NCBI GenBank assembly: GCA_019914995.1
Contig: CM034130.1
Location: 1,364,001 to 1,428,000, forward strand
Length of the DNA stretch: 64,000 bases
Origin: Acanthochlamys bracteata
Taxonomy: Eukaryota; Streptophyta; Magnoliopsida; Pandanales; Velloziaceae
Reading direction: 5' to 3'
The notes below the pieces were generated by a model. The model saw only the letters and a list, made by a program, of their open reading frames with translations. It did not search any database and was not told where the DNA came from. Below are positions 41,340 to 54,391 of the stretch, piece by piece. A program made the position numbers and the translations under genes. Numbering within the stretch: position 1 is the first letter of the stretch; each line of letters opens with the position of its first letter.

Positions 41340-42738
41340 TTTGAAAGAAAGGAAAGAGTAGTATACCTTGAGTCTTATTCACAAGGGTGAAGCTTGGTAA
41401 CAATTTTTGCACCTAGGTTTATTAAAATGCTAATAAACACAAATTAGTTGTGAAATTTATCTTTATTTTTCAAACTTCCACGAATCCTAGTTAAGTTGTT
41501 GTTACATTTAACATCAACATTAAATCATGTATATGTGAATTCCCTCTTGCATAGTAGCGCTTATGCATGGGACTTCCCGTGTAACATGTTCAGATTGTCT
41601 TTTCTTCACTTGAAATCAGAAACCTTTTATATAAAAGATTGGTATGTTTTCTGTACGCCATGGATTTGATTAAAAGGTTTTAGGGGCAGTTTGGGATTGT
41701 GTTTTAAAAAAATATTTTTCAACTTTTTTAATTCATGCTTTCTAATAAGTTTTCTATAAATTTCTATAAATTTTATTTTAAAATTAAAAAAAATTATATA
41801 ATAAAATTTTATTATTATTTATTATTTTTTAAACTAAATAATAAAATTTATTTATCAAAATAAAATAAAAATATTGTTCGTTTTAAAACGTTACATTTTA
41901 ACGTCCCCTAATGGTTTTTCAAGTGAATGCCAACATTTTTTGATCTCGATTACCAGAAAATCATCTTCTTTTATTGGATGCTGAGTCTTGTAGGGTCGTT
42001 CGAGAGTATTTAAAATAAAGAGCCTTAAAAAAAAACTTCTTTTAAGACTGTGATTTTGGTCTTTTTATCCGCAGCGATTGGTAGCTTTTTGTGCATTTGT
42101 TCAAGCTTTTGAGTAGTCATGAAATCACCTTTCATTATCTTCATGGCATCTTATGAATGAATATAACAGCACGAACAGTATACACAGTTCATCCATATTT
42201 GTCAATACTTTGATGATGAGCGTTTAAAATTACGTTTTCCAAATACTCTTTTTTTAAAAATATAAAAAATTTTACGTAGTGAAATTTTTTTATTATATAT
42301 TTTTATTATTCTTTTAAAATAAAAATATTTTTATTTAAAAAAATTTTATTTTATAAATACTCTTAATTTAAAAGATAGCATGTCCAGATAAACCTGTTAA
42401 ATGCAGAATCGTTTTGGAGCCATCAGTTTCAGATACGCTTCAGATTCCATCTATAAATAATATCAGTTGCACAAGCCACTTGATTCAGAAAGTATTCGCC
42501 ATGGGAGATACCGTCATTGTGCTTCATTAAAAATAATTGTCTAGCAAATATCTTGAAATCTGATTCTGCAGAGTTAAAATGTTCAGAATAAAAGGAAGTT
42601 CAACAGTTGCATAAAGAAACATTTTTCCAAAATGATGAGACAAAAAAAATTGCTTCTGCCAGTTGCTAGAATCAAATTCCAGAGCTCTATAACTCGTATC
42701 ATTTGTTAATAAATCAAACTTTGCTCAGTGCGTTGTTG
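41340..42738. other. AT-rich intergenic DNA with a MITE-like element
   Basis: No genes. Includes the terminal-inverted-repeat candidate at 41681-41910 and another low-complexity AT block at about 42,230-42,370. The last 200 bp probably hold the 3' UTR of the Canopy-like gene (minus). Confidence 0.5.
41681..41910. mobile_element. Candidate MITE (about 230 bp)
   Basis: Begins taggggcagtttggga and ends aacgtcccc-ta; reversed, the end reads taggggacgtt. TTTTAAAA occurs near both ends. The interior is almost pure A/T and non-coding. The terminal repeats are short and imperfect and the target duplication could be just TA. Confidence 0.4.
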
Positions 42739-45700
42739 TCATAACTCCCCATCATCAGTATCCGAAGAATCACTGCATGCAAACATAGTCGATAGAGTTA
42801 GTTAGGTTTATTCAAAGGTGCAAACAGTTATAGTGCCACCAATTGAGATACAAAAGACACCTAGAACCTAATAGCATTGAACAACTAATGCCTAGATTAA
42901 AGAAAGATTAATCCTTTGGCGGAGTTGTGTTGCACGAGTCTTGTATACATTTAGCTTCATGTTTATACTTGAAGTAAGGTAACATATAAAGCCTCATACT
43001 TAAGTGGAAATCCTGAGCAGCCTATTCAGATGTTTGCAACTCTTCTAAAGTAAAAATAATAGTGCAGTACCTTTGAGACTGGCAATGCTTGCTAAGATCT
43101 TGGCAGAGTACCTTACTGACACCGCCTTGCTTTATAGAGCCTTGCTTTATCCACTCGGCAAGCTGCAAAAGTTTAAGTTACTGTTTTCAACAAATAGTGC
43201 CTGACATGTTAAAACACCACCTTCACATTACATGTCGACAGCACCAAGCGAAAATTATAAAGTACAGTAACCCTCTCAGGAGGAAACTCTTAATTCATGC
43301 TTCACTACGTTTGGCACTTAAAGGGTATGGTAGAGCCTTGGTAAAGAAATCAAATTGGAAGTCCATCAGCAGTCCAAAATATTTTTGAGGTGATCATTCA
43401 AAAAAAAAAACAAAAAGTTTCTTCTTTGTCCAATGCAAGTTTTGAACTTTCACTTTGTCTAAGAAGAAAGTCCCATTATCAAACTTTGGGTGCACAGGCA
43501 CCAGGAGAGTTAAAAGGAGTATGCGCAGTTGACTTGGCATGGGGTCTGAATGATACATTGCCACTCATGATTTGGCATAACTTGCAAATTGAATTTCTTA
43601 AGAATCACAGTGCTTCTTAAGCCAGTAACTAAGAAAAAAAAAGGGAAGTATCGCATTTACCGTGCAAAACCTCCAAAAATTTTGAAGGTTCCCTGAGTAA
43701 CCTAAGTAACGGAAGTGATGGTGGCTCTTGAGTTAGAGTTTAGATATAAACCTTAAAAAGTTGAGTAGATTTAAAAGGGCAACCATCATTTCAGAAACTT
43801 TGAGTGAAATAACGATTAAAATGGACAACATATTGAATTAAAGACCCTCAATTTATAAGCAGTAGTACGAGTGAAATCCAAATGATATTAGAAAGAGCTG
43901 ACTCACCTCATCTTCTGTTTCCTCTAACAACCTATATAAAGCAAGAATAAAAGTTAGAAATTCTCAGAAGCAGTAATACTTGTATTACTCTAGTAAGAGT
44001 CTACATGACAATGAGAAAAAGAATTTACTTCTAGTGAAGAGTCTACATCAATACAGTGACAAAACATCCATCACAACAAAAAAACTTGCAATAGACAAAA
44101 GAAAGGGAAAATAATACTGAAGAATGTTGATCAATAAAGAATCATATTTCAGAAGCAACCCTGAAGAACTGAGAGTGTGAAATGCATTTGCAAATCCATT
44201 GCAAGCACAAGTGGAGCATGCACTACATTTCCAAATTAAATTGTACTTTTTATAGATGAATACAGTTTAGCTGTAAAATTAACACATCTTCAAACGCATG
44301 CAACTATAAGCACCAATTCTAAAATAAACAACAACAACTTTCAAAATAGCATGGCAGAACTGCAGAAATCCAATACCTTCCACAAAAGGAGGACATAGCT
44401 TTCGAGTATGCACGTGCCTCTTGCTTATCTGGAAAAAGTGCAAAGTTCTAAATTTACAAAACTCTTCAACAAATCTATAAATATCTCTCTAAAAAGAAAC
44501 ACAGTCTTCTCAGCAACTTTTAAATCAAAGAAAGATAGCTACATTAGTTTTCTCTTAGTGGAAATAATATTGGATATATACTTGAGAAGTACGTTGGTCT
44601 ACAAAATTCTTCCTGAGAAACTCTAGCCTACATGTTTAGTAAAAAACCACCATGACAGCAAATGCCGTGTCTAGTCTCTATCTCTTGATAGTGTGACAAC
44701 ACTAGAGCTCAGAGTAAGCAATAATGACAATGCAACAATTCCACTACACCAATGTTGCACAAGATAAAAAACTAAACCAATCTTGATGCACAAGGAATAA
44801 AAAATAGACCAAACTGGTAAAGAAAAAGCTCAGTGCAACTGGCAAAAAAGACCCCGAACCATTTGAGTAACTTTCATGTTGATCTGTTGGGCTACTGCAT
44901 GATCACACACAAGTCCAAATCTTAACTAGTTCAATAGAATCGCTGTAGAATACTTGTAGAAAGAGTTTCAAGAAACTCACCTGCTTCAAGCACTTCCCAG
45001 TCTTTCACTTTTATCCAAGCCTTTTCACCTGAATTCAACTGCAGGAGTCAAAGCACATACAAGTTATCTCTCTTTCCCTCAGAGAGCGAACACAGTAATT
45101 TTTATATAAACATCAAACACAGTTGTCATAACATTCAAATGTTTTCACTAGAAAATGGATGAAATTCAAAGTGAAAAAGCTTACCTTCTGTAGCGTATAG
45201 TCCTGCATCTTGTCGCAGAGACCATCTAGGAGCTCAACAACTCTCAGCTCACTGACGCTGATTTTAGATGGATAGTCAGGCAGAAGTGGGATAAGCTGTT
45301 GGCATAGGACAGATTTATGTGGACCAAACATGTAGAAAATTTCTAAAGATACTCAAACGTTCTTACTTATAATCAATGAGCTTCCCTTCACGTTGACCTT
45401 TAGAGTCTAATCTATGTCGCATATCGAGGTGGTTTCTTGGTTTCTCCTGAGGATAGTAGAGAAGCAATTACACATACAGATTTTACAAGTTACCACAACC
45501 AGGCAAGCAAAATCATCGAAAGAATATAAAAGGACCTCAACCTTTGAACAAAATTCTTTTATAGTGGTAACCTGAGTGAGACCTTAAACTATTTATGGTT
45601 CAATTTCAAGATGAGGTTTTAAGGAACTGTATAAATTATTTGGTACAAATTATATGAGAACAAACTCTTTCTGGTCTAAAAAATCTGCATTGGAATCCTA

Positions 45701-46485
45701 AAATTTCTTATTAGCATGTCATTGTGGTCAGCCAACTGAAAACTGATGCTCTGACTAGAGAATTATCAAATCTAACCTAGAAGTTTTAGCAAATAGATTG
45801 AAACTCTTTATCCTTAGGAAAAAATTGTTCCCATCCAGCAGTTTACAAAGTGATTCCAAAGAGTCCAGAATGAGTCAATATATTAAAAATACAATAATTG
45901 GCTGTATCATAGGCATGGAACAATGGTACAGAACCAAATTATAAACGCAAGGATATTAAGATTCATTAGCTAAAGAAAAATCGCTCATGTCAACCAAAGA
46001 CTTGAACTTTTTATGAAACCAAAGATTGAACTTTTTACTGAACTTGCACGAACCACCTTCAAATTTTATAAAAAAATTCAAAATACCATGCTCCCGACAA
46101 GTGCATCTAGATCTCAGCGAACGAATACTACCCAAAATTTCAAAAGATTCTGCAATAATATGTATATCAGATTATTTCGAACGCATGAATGAACCCGGAA
46201 CATTGTGAACAAGAAATAAACAAAGGTCAGCAGAAACTTACATTAGAAAGCCCGATCTCTATTTCAGCCTGCACAAAAGATTGAAGAAAATTCAAATCTT
46301 TCTACTCAAAACAAACGAACATAAACCAAATATTAATCAAAATCATTTAAAAAAACTACCGCTACAGCTTTGCAAGCCCCGCATTTTTCTTCTATGCAAG
46401 AAGCTGTCACGATCATAGAAAGAAAAGCAACAATGCGTATGATCGTACACGAATTGACATCGAGTTTGGTTGCCGTCTTCTCCAT
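42739..46485 (-). CDS. Canopy-like ER protein (TLR4-regulator/MSAP, DUF3456)
   Basis: Nine exons on minus: 46360-46485, 46242-46268, 45367-45446, 45185-45257, 44981-45038, 44377-44428, 43907-43931, 43071-43162, 42739-42772; 567 nt, 188 aa. Signal peptide about residues 1-30, then CGACKAVAAEIEIGL, the conserved CxxC start of the Canopy/saposin-like domain. RVVELLDGLCDKMQDYTLQK, KAMSSFCGRLLEE, VLCQDLSKHC supply the remaining conserved cysteines. Ends SSDTDDGEL. Animal Canopy proteins are ER co-chaperones for receptor folding; the plant role is not established. The Arabidopsis counterpart is, I believe, At1g42480. No frame break. Confidence 0.88.
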
Positions 46486-47350
46486 TCTCAAATCTTCCGG
46501 GTCTTTTTCTTCTCTTCAGGGTCTTCTTCTCAGACAAACAAAAGAGAAGAGGCTTCTTGGGCTTTCAGTAACTATTCACAAAGGCCCATTTACAAGTTTA
46601 GGCCCATACAGATACTTTCAGAAAAGGTCCACTGATAACTATTTTAACTTAAGCAAGAAAGATAAGGGACTCAAATATGCTAATATATATTATAAGGGAT
46701 TGAGTTGGAGAAGTAAATAAAACAAAAGAAACTAGCATCAAATCTGAGTTGCAGTTGACTTTAGTGTTGAGCTCTTCCGCTCTCTACTGTTCTTTATAGA
46801 TAACTCTCTACTGTTCTTCATATTTATATCATTTCATTCATTGTTTAAATTTCTGGTTTTTCTTTCTTGTTTCTGCTTTTGTTTTTAAGTTTCTGGATCT
46901 CTGTAATTCAGTTGCAGGAGCTTGATTGATGCCGACAGGTCTCATCATGTGAGGTTCGTTTCATGCATAATCTTTTTATTGATGAACTTTCTCTGAAATT
47001 TTTTTTTATGATTTCCTTATAATGTTTTCTAGTAGATTTTCATCAATGATATTCTGAGACACGGGTGGAGTCAGTAATCTTGATTTGGGCTGTGGAATTT
47101 TTAAAGAGCAAAAAATCGCGATTTTATTTTTGATTAATTGTAGAATATTTTAACGAAAGATCTGAATTTTATCATATTTCTTGGGTTCTGAGCTGATGTT
47201 TGGACTTTGGAGTCAATAATTATGAACTGAACTTTGGAATCTTTTAAGTGCAGTGAAATTGCGTTCCCTTTATTGATGGATTGTAAAATTCTCTAGTGAA
47301 AGATGCGAGTTTTATGAAAGATTGAGAGTTTTGTGGTGGGGTTTTGGTTG
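46486..47350. promoter_or_regulatory. Shared upstream region, Canopy-like (-) and F-box/kelch (+)
   Basis: 865 bp between divergent ATGs. Two GGCCCAT motifs (46583-46589 and 46601-46607) and a TGGGC (about 46,556) sit close together, a site II-like cluster. 46,900-47,330 is probably the 5' leader of the F-box gene, possibly with an intron; several short upstream ATGs occur there. Confidence 0.55.
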
Positions 47351-49173
47351 ATGGCTGAGGCTGAAGCTTTCTCGAGATCTAAAAGCAAGAGCTTGCAGGC
47401 TCTTCTGAACCTTGATCGCGATGACAATGCTGGAATTAAGATTTCTAGTGCCGGAGAAATGCATTCAGTTCATGGAGATGAAAATATTTTGGAATCTTTA
47501 AGATTGCACATTAAATTAGTGAAGAATTTAGGCGAGAAGCTTAAGAGAGCAAGCTGCCGAAGCATAGAAGAGGCCATTGTGGATTTGGGGCGCCCTCTCT
47601 CTAGTTGCCCTTACATCAAGAGTGGAAGTTGTAAAGTGAGCTCATGTGATGACTTTGATTTTGGTGGTATTCCAACGAGGTCCAATGTAGTGGAGGATTG
47701 TCGGCCACATAAGCTGATTTCTATAGGTGGATTGTCATCAGAGCTTGATTGCTGCTCTTATAGTGTTGCCGATAGGATCTGCAAGAAAACTTCCCGAAAG
47801 GGGAAGGAGGCAAGCAATGCTCAATCAATCCTGATGCAGGATTTTCACTCCCAGATGATGTTGCGGAGATGATCCTTGTTCGGCTTCCGTTAACGACTCT
47901 AATGTCTGCCCGTCATGTGTGTAAGAAGTGGAGGCATTTGACAAGCACCTCACACTTTCTGCAAATGAGGTGTGAAGGTTCCTTCAATAGCTCCTGGCTG
48001 TTCTTGTTTGGGATAGCAAGTGGTGGTCATCACATAGGGGAGATACATGCTTTGGATTTATCAGTAGATCGATGGTACAGAATCAACAGAGACCATAATG
48101 TCCTGCAACGTAGATTCTCATATTCAGTTGCTGGAGTTGGCACTGATATATATGTTGTAGGTGGCTGCTCTTGGTTGAGTGAATCACAAGAGGAAGTAGG
48201 GAGATCCTACTTGAAGAGGCATAAAGGGGTCTTGGTATTCAGCCCTATAACTGGCAGATGGCGCAAAGTAGCCCCTATGAAGACTGCAAGAACACTTCCA
48301 ATTTTAGGAGTGTTTGAGGCTAGTTCTGATTGCAGTATCTTTCACAATCGACAGGAGCAGCTGCCACGGCAATGGATCCATCCAAAGTTTCGGCTTGGTG
48401 GTGTATCAGATGTCTATGAGGATCCACATAGATTCTCGCTCAGACGTGAAACTCGTAATGATATTAACCAGAATAAGTTTCTGTTAGAGAACTATGGAAA
48501 ATTTCCTGGCTCCAGAAGAAACAAAAACGGTGGGCAAATGAAGCTTGCTTTGATTGTTGTTGGTGGCAATGTTACAGATGAACCTCTTCACACTGGAGAA
48601 GTATATGATCCTAGCACAAACAGGTGGGTAGATATTGCTGCATTGCCTTCAGAGTTTGGAGCTCTTCGCTCTGGTGCTGTTTGCAGCGGAAAGTTCTATA
48701 TATTCACCGAGTCTGATAAAATCGCTAGTTTTGACCTCCAGAGGGGATTTTGGGTTATAATTCAAACTTCCCAGCCCCCTCTTCACCTTCGAGATTACCA
48801 TCCTAATCTTGTTTCTTGCAAGAACAGGTTATTCCTGCTATGTGTTTCCTGGTGCGATGGACTGAGGCAGGCTAATGACAGAGGAAGGGTTGTGAGGAAA
48901 ATGTGGGAACTAGACCTTATTTTTCAGAATTGGAAGGAAGTCTCTGTCCACCCAGATGCCCCCATGGACTGCAATGCAGTGTTTGTAGCAGATAATGATA
49001 GGATATATGGAGTTGAAATGTTTAAGGTGCTAGGCCAGGTCTTAAAATTTTCAACTGTATACGATGTTTCAAATGCTGAATTGAAGTGGAGCCGCATCTC
49101 AAGTATGCATCCATTTCAAGACACTGGTACTCGTTTAAGTAAAACCAAGATGTTTACAGTTCTCCCATTATAG
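47351..49173 (+). CDS. F-box/kelch-repeat protein with one frameshift
   Basis: Substrate adaptor of an SCF ubiquitin ligase. Single-exon coding region. The first part (47351 to about 47824) encodes an N-terminal region of about 158 aa (MAEAEAFSRSKSKSLQALLN...). The F-box begins in another frame: from 47827 NPDAGFSLPDDVAEMILVRL, then SARHVCKKWRHLTSTSHFLQ. The kelch region follows (FSYSVAGVGTDIYVVGG, KHRGVLVFSPITGRWRKVAPM-type units, LALIVVGGNV, GEVYDPSTNRWVDIAALPS, GAVCSGKFYIF) and stops at 49171-49173. At 47825-47826 only two bases lie between codons CAA and AAT, consistent with one lost base. Either the gene is newly broken, starts downstream at 47869 without a full F-box, or the sequence has an error. 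The kelch part is fully open. Confidence 0.85.
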
Positions 49174-50129
49174 GCATATGCCCAATATTCGTTATTAATG
49201 AGCCAAGATACTTGTGGTTCTCCTATTGTAGGCAAACGCACAAGTTCTTGTGATTTGGTAAACCTTGCTTTCTTTTTGTTACGGATTAGCTGTATGGCCT
49301 ATTGAGAGATTTCATCCTTGTGTAAACTTCATCTCGTTTCTTTTAGTGCCCTTATTATGAGTTTGTTATCATGTCAATTTGTTTTGCGGATTCTTCTGTA
49401 GCTCCATGGACATCTCGTTTGTATTATAGTTGGAGTTGCTCGATTCAAGCTGCACCTGCAAGTGCTATAGGATGATAAGTATAGCCTTCCAAAAACATAT
49501 TGCCATGACCGCTTACTTGACTCTCAGTTTCGGAAAGCCTTTCAAACATATGTTGCTATGACTTCTTGCTTAATTTATGAGTTAGAAAATGAGATATTGA
49601 TATGTTGGAGATATTAGAAGGAATGCAACCAAAATTGAATTACTGTATCACATGTAAAACAATGTAACCTTTATCAACTTGTTTATAACTTGTAAATGCT
49701 GTACATTAGAACTTTATTGGCTGTAAAAATGCTGCCTACAACCATTGTGATAAATGCCACATGTCGTATAGCAGACAAACAACCTGAGTTTCTCTACAAA
49801 TAAAGCCCCAAATTGATCTTTGATAGAACTGCTTTAGTCTCTCACACAAAGGTTAACATTTGCAGGCAGCTATCCTCAAAAGATCAGTCGGCTTCCCCAG
49901 ATATAGATGTCTGTGTATTCCTTTCCTATAAGAGATGGCATAGGTGCAGAAGGCATACTCTGTATTTGATAATTGGAGGCTATGTAATTTTTTGAGATAA
50001 ATAGCACAAAAACAATACAGCATGCGAAAATGCTTGGCACAATGACCTGTTACCTGTCAATGTGATTGATTCTGGCCAGCGAATATCTTGTAGTTTGTAA
50101 TGGCAATATCAAAATTCATACCCTAAATC
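49174..50129. other. Convergent spacer, F-box/kelch and LPA3
   Basis: 3' flanks of two converging genes. No gene recognised. Confidence 0.6.
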
Positions 50130-53100
50130 TCAACTTCTCCAAGCTGATGACATCTCCAAATCATCGTCTTCTTCCCACCAAGTTGAATTCTGCACTTTTA
50201 AGTTGCAGAGCAACATCAGAAACTAATATATTTTATGAACCTACTTTGAAATTTCAAAGTACTACAGCTTCTCCAGCAGCATAGCAAAGTGGAGATTGTA
50301 TTCTCATTCAGATCAGTTCAAATAATTAAAAAGATTCTACTTCTTGTAGCTTCTTCATCTATGAGTATACACCTGAGCCTTAAAATAATCACATGAATAA
50401 GTTAAAAAGATTATTCACAGATAGCATGCATAGATCACGCAAAAGCACAGGGACTAGGCTGAAATCCAATGGAACAGGGAAAATTTTAAAAACATCTACA
50501 GTGTAAGGCATGGTTTCACAAGGACAGAAACTTTAAAAATCAAAATATAGATAAAAAATTTCCAGTGGTTATGAGATTAACCAAGTGTGTTATTTCGCAA
50601 ATAATCTAGACACAGAACCTTGTATCCTCTTCGGAGGAATTCCATTGAGCTTCCTTCTTCTTCTTTCAACCCAAGAACTCTTAAAAGTTCTTCCTTAGCC
50701 TGAAGAGAGATGGAACGAAATGTTGTACAGAAAGGATGAACAGAATATAGAAAATTCACAAGGGGAAAGAAAATACCTCTCCCAATGTAAATCGAGATTC
50801 ACTTTCCGCGACGCAAGCATAGGATCCATCAGTCTGCTTAAGCATAACTTGCCATGGACCTAGATTATACCATTTTTAAACAAAAGGCATTTTGCCTTTA
50901 TTAGACCTACCCAAATTAAAACTTAACACTAAACTTAATTTCACAAAGAGCATTACGTCTTCAAAGAATACAAATAAGCAAAACACTTGATAAGAGCATT
51001 CCTTTAAATTATATAGAAATTCGGGAAGCAAGGACTCCTTACCAGGATACTGGCGAAATACGGCTCCACTATAGTTTACAATAAAGGGTGAAACTGGCAC
51101 CGTCTTCAGGAATAAGAAGAGAGAGTTATTCACCTACAAATGATAAGCTATTCATCAAATTAAATGTATACCTTCGAATAGTCTCTCGTACGGATGTAAA
51201 ATATAGGGATAAACTGAGATAGAAACCGATAATGCAAATCTTTCGGAGGAAATCCCAACAACCCCAAATCAGATCTGCAGTTCAGAAAGCATATGGCTCT
51301 TTAGAAGGGTGGTTTTAAGTTACACGATGGGCCCAAATACTCAAGAGAAGCTCTACTTGCTTAACATACCGCAGAGTATCTAGTTCTAAGTTGAAAAGAA
51401 GAACTGGTGCAGAAGCAGAGAAGTTTTCCTGCAAAGATGACAAAAGGAACACGGAATTTAGTCACCCTAAAGGTAAAAATCACACGATCGCAATTAACAT
51501 TGGTTCACCAGTATGCCTTCAGGATATGATTTTTGGTCAATTTGTTATAGCCAATACTACACAACTACAACAAACTTCTACTAACATGATGCACTTTAGG
51601 TGCATGGCATACCTATACTGATCAATACATTATCATATCACTTTTGGTTAAGGAAATGAACATTATTTTAATGAAATAAATGTTGACTACTTTCTATCCA
51701 AACAATAGTAAGTTTGTTATACACAAACGATCCAAAGTAAAGTCTGCTCATGCTTCTCGTGTAATATAAATTACAAAAACTTTGACCAAAGAATGATATC
51801 TCAGAGCCGCAATAGTGAAATCAAACAAACTTATAAATGCAAATGATGTACGTATCATGTCCATAACAGCAATTATTGCTACATGTACAGAAAGAAAGCT
51901 TGTCCTAGTAAGAACAGATGCATACCACATACTTCTCTATTGCCGAAAGGTCTCTGGTGCTGCTGTTAATGAAAATATATAGTGAGGGTGGTTCATCCGA
52001 CTTTGAATTCACTGCACAGGTTAGTTAGAAAAGAATTAGCTCGTATTAAGTTTTGTTATCTCAAATAATTGGACCTTTAAGCCAAAAACAATTGCAGCAT
52101 GTTTTACAAAAAGATATATGAGTTGCCAAAGCAGGCAACACTGGCAATCATTTTCTTTCTTCTAGAAAAAAAATGACTTTGTAGCACCAACTACTTTTAT
52201 GTGATTATCTGTCACCAATAATAATGTTACTGTAAAATAAAATTATTAAAAATACTAGCAAGCATAGAACTGGTGTATTTTAGAGCATACAGTGAGTCCT
52301 TAGTTTATAACAAACCTTCATCAGCATCATCTGCAAAATCAAAATCCAACGTGTCTCTGACAGATTTGAAAAAGTTTGTCACAGGACCACTAGGTACATC
52401 ATCCAATGAAGCAATGGTTACTCCAGTGATCTGAAGCAATAAACAGACGTATGATTTGTACTGAGATTTCAGGAAAGCCATCGAAGAAACACAGTAAAAC
52501 GCACATTTCATAGGAGAAAATCTTATAACTGAAACATCATTACTTTCATAATCTATTGCACCAAAACAGTAGTAGAACATTCATTTCATAAAAGAACATA
52601 CTGTCTCAATAGCTGTGCGGAATAACTGAGAAGCTCTCCTCTTTTCTGGTTTGTCAGGGAATACCTGCAAATTAGTAAAGCTCTCAGCATCCTTTTGTTA
52701 CAAGGCAACAAAAGAACCTAAAGCTATAAGAATATTATTCCATAAGAACAACTAGGATTACAGCTTTTAGTTTCCCGAGTAACTTGAATGGTGACTTGGA
52801 AAACCTGCCAGCCAACAAATTGCTAGAAAATATATGAAACAAGGAAATCCTACACTGTTTGAATTCCTGGTATCCATTTTCATCATCTCCTATAATAGAG
52901 TAAGCAGGATAACATTCTCCACAATGACGAAAAGCATCACAATCCAGTAAAAGTCTAAAACCCACGAGAATTCATAGTCAGAAAATAAAGAATAAAAGAT
53001 AAACCATCATATTTTTTATGAAGAGTCTTTTAACGTTAAAAACTTCAAGGTAGAATCGTCAACTCAACTTACAATGCAAGTTCTGGTTCCTCTCATCTCT

Positions 53101-54012
53101 TGAACTTTTCTTGCAACGGCAAGGGCAAGTTGGATATTGGCATCAATGAACTCATCTGAGGAGCCCTTTATAGACAAAAATATCAAGGAACCATAAAATT
53201 AACATGTTGTAAAGATAACTCCATCTCCCTAAAAATAAAATTGCAAGACATAAGCATCAGGACAAGTACCTTGTAAGAAGAAATGCTACTTGGTAAGGGC
53301 CTAGTCACCATAACGCATTTACAAAATGAAAAGGAAAAGGCATCAGAGATATGTATACAATAACGAATAAAAACCATTCTTGCATATATACCGGCTAACT
53401 CTGTTTTCTGAATGAAGAATCGTCTGACTACCTATTATTCACTACAATATAACCTATACAATAAGAGATCTCAAAAATCGTGGGTTTCCAAGATATCGGT
53501 ATTACCGAAGGACTATAATCTACAGAAGAAGCGAAATATTCCTAAGCTCTCCTACACAATCCAAAATAAACACCAGTCACACAAAAATATCGCTAGGAAA
53601 TTCTACTAAAAAGCACCAATATATCCCAAAGAGACTGGAAAAAAAATCCAAACATTGTAACTAGAAGCAGAAACTTTGACAAAGAAACTTACGGGAACTC
53701 GATTTCCAGGCGAGTTTTTCCATCATCGAGCGCGTAGGCGAGAGACCGTGCGGCATCAGAGACGAGCTCATCGTAAGACTTCGGCTTATAAACTGCGACT
53801 CCAGCTTTCGGATTGAAGCCGGACTTCGCATCGGCCAGCTTCGCTCGGACACCAACGAGCCTGCGATTGCTACAGCTGTCCGATTTCCAGCGAGGAGAAC
53901 AACGAGAAGAAGTAGAAAGAGCGAGATGAATATGAAGAGAGCGGGAGTGAAGAAGCGAAGAAGAGTTGAAGCAACAACATGAGATCGAGAACAGAGCTAC
54001 CGAAGACGCCAT
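50130..54012 (-). CDS. LPA3: LOW PSII ACCUMULATION 3-like chloroplast protein (DUF1995)
   Basis: Chloroplast protein whose Arabidopsis relative helps assemble photosystem II (CP43 integration). Twelve exons on minus: 53693-54012, 53270-53300, 53073-53165, 52602-52664, 52316-52430, 51926-52011, 51370-51428, 51172-51274, 51043-51103, 50777-50859, 50619-50699, 50130-50189; 1155 nt, 384 aa. Ser-rich transit peptide about residues 1-60. DUF1995 words in order: [155 protein letters not shown]. The last exon is easily missed: if the preceding intron is retained, the frame runs 14 codons to a stop at 50577, giving a different tail. Family identity is strong; equivalence to LPA3 rather than its paralogue is inferred. 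Confidence 0.92.
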
Positions 54013-54391
54013 TGTTTTTGCTCCTTGGAGCTTCTCGAACACAGTGATCAATTGTTTTATAACCAACGAAGAAGAAAGACAATGTTTCAGATAATTTGCA
54101 CTATTGGTCCCGTACGTTGAAGTTTATAAGTACATAATATTAACATTAAAGAACCTAAGAAAAAATGAGAATCTGATAACGCTAAATCAAGAATGATGGG
54201 ATGATTATGAGAATAATTAAATATGGAAATTGCTAGATAGAAACACGCGCTACAAACGGACGTAACCGTCACTGTGTTAAGTGGAAGGTTTTGAAGAAGC
54301 CAGTTGGCAGAATATCTACTGGTAATAACTACAGTTCCAATGATCTTGTCGAGAAAAAATTTCTAAATATTTCTCGTGTTTTTCTTAATCC
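54013..54391. promoter_or_regulatory. Shared upstream region, LPA3 (-) and PPR (+)
   Basis: Only 379 bp separate the two start codons, so the promoters must overlap or be shared. AT-rich; no clear TATA box on either side. Confidence 0.6.
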
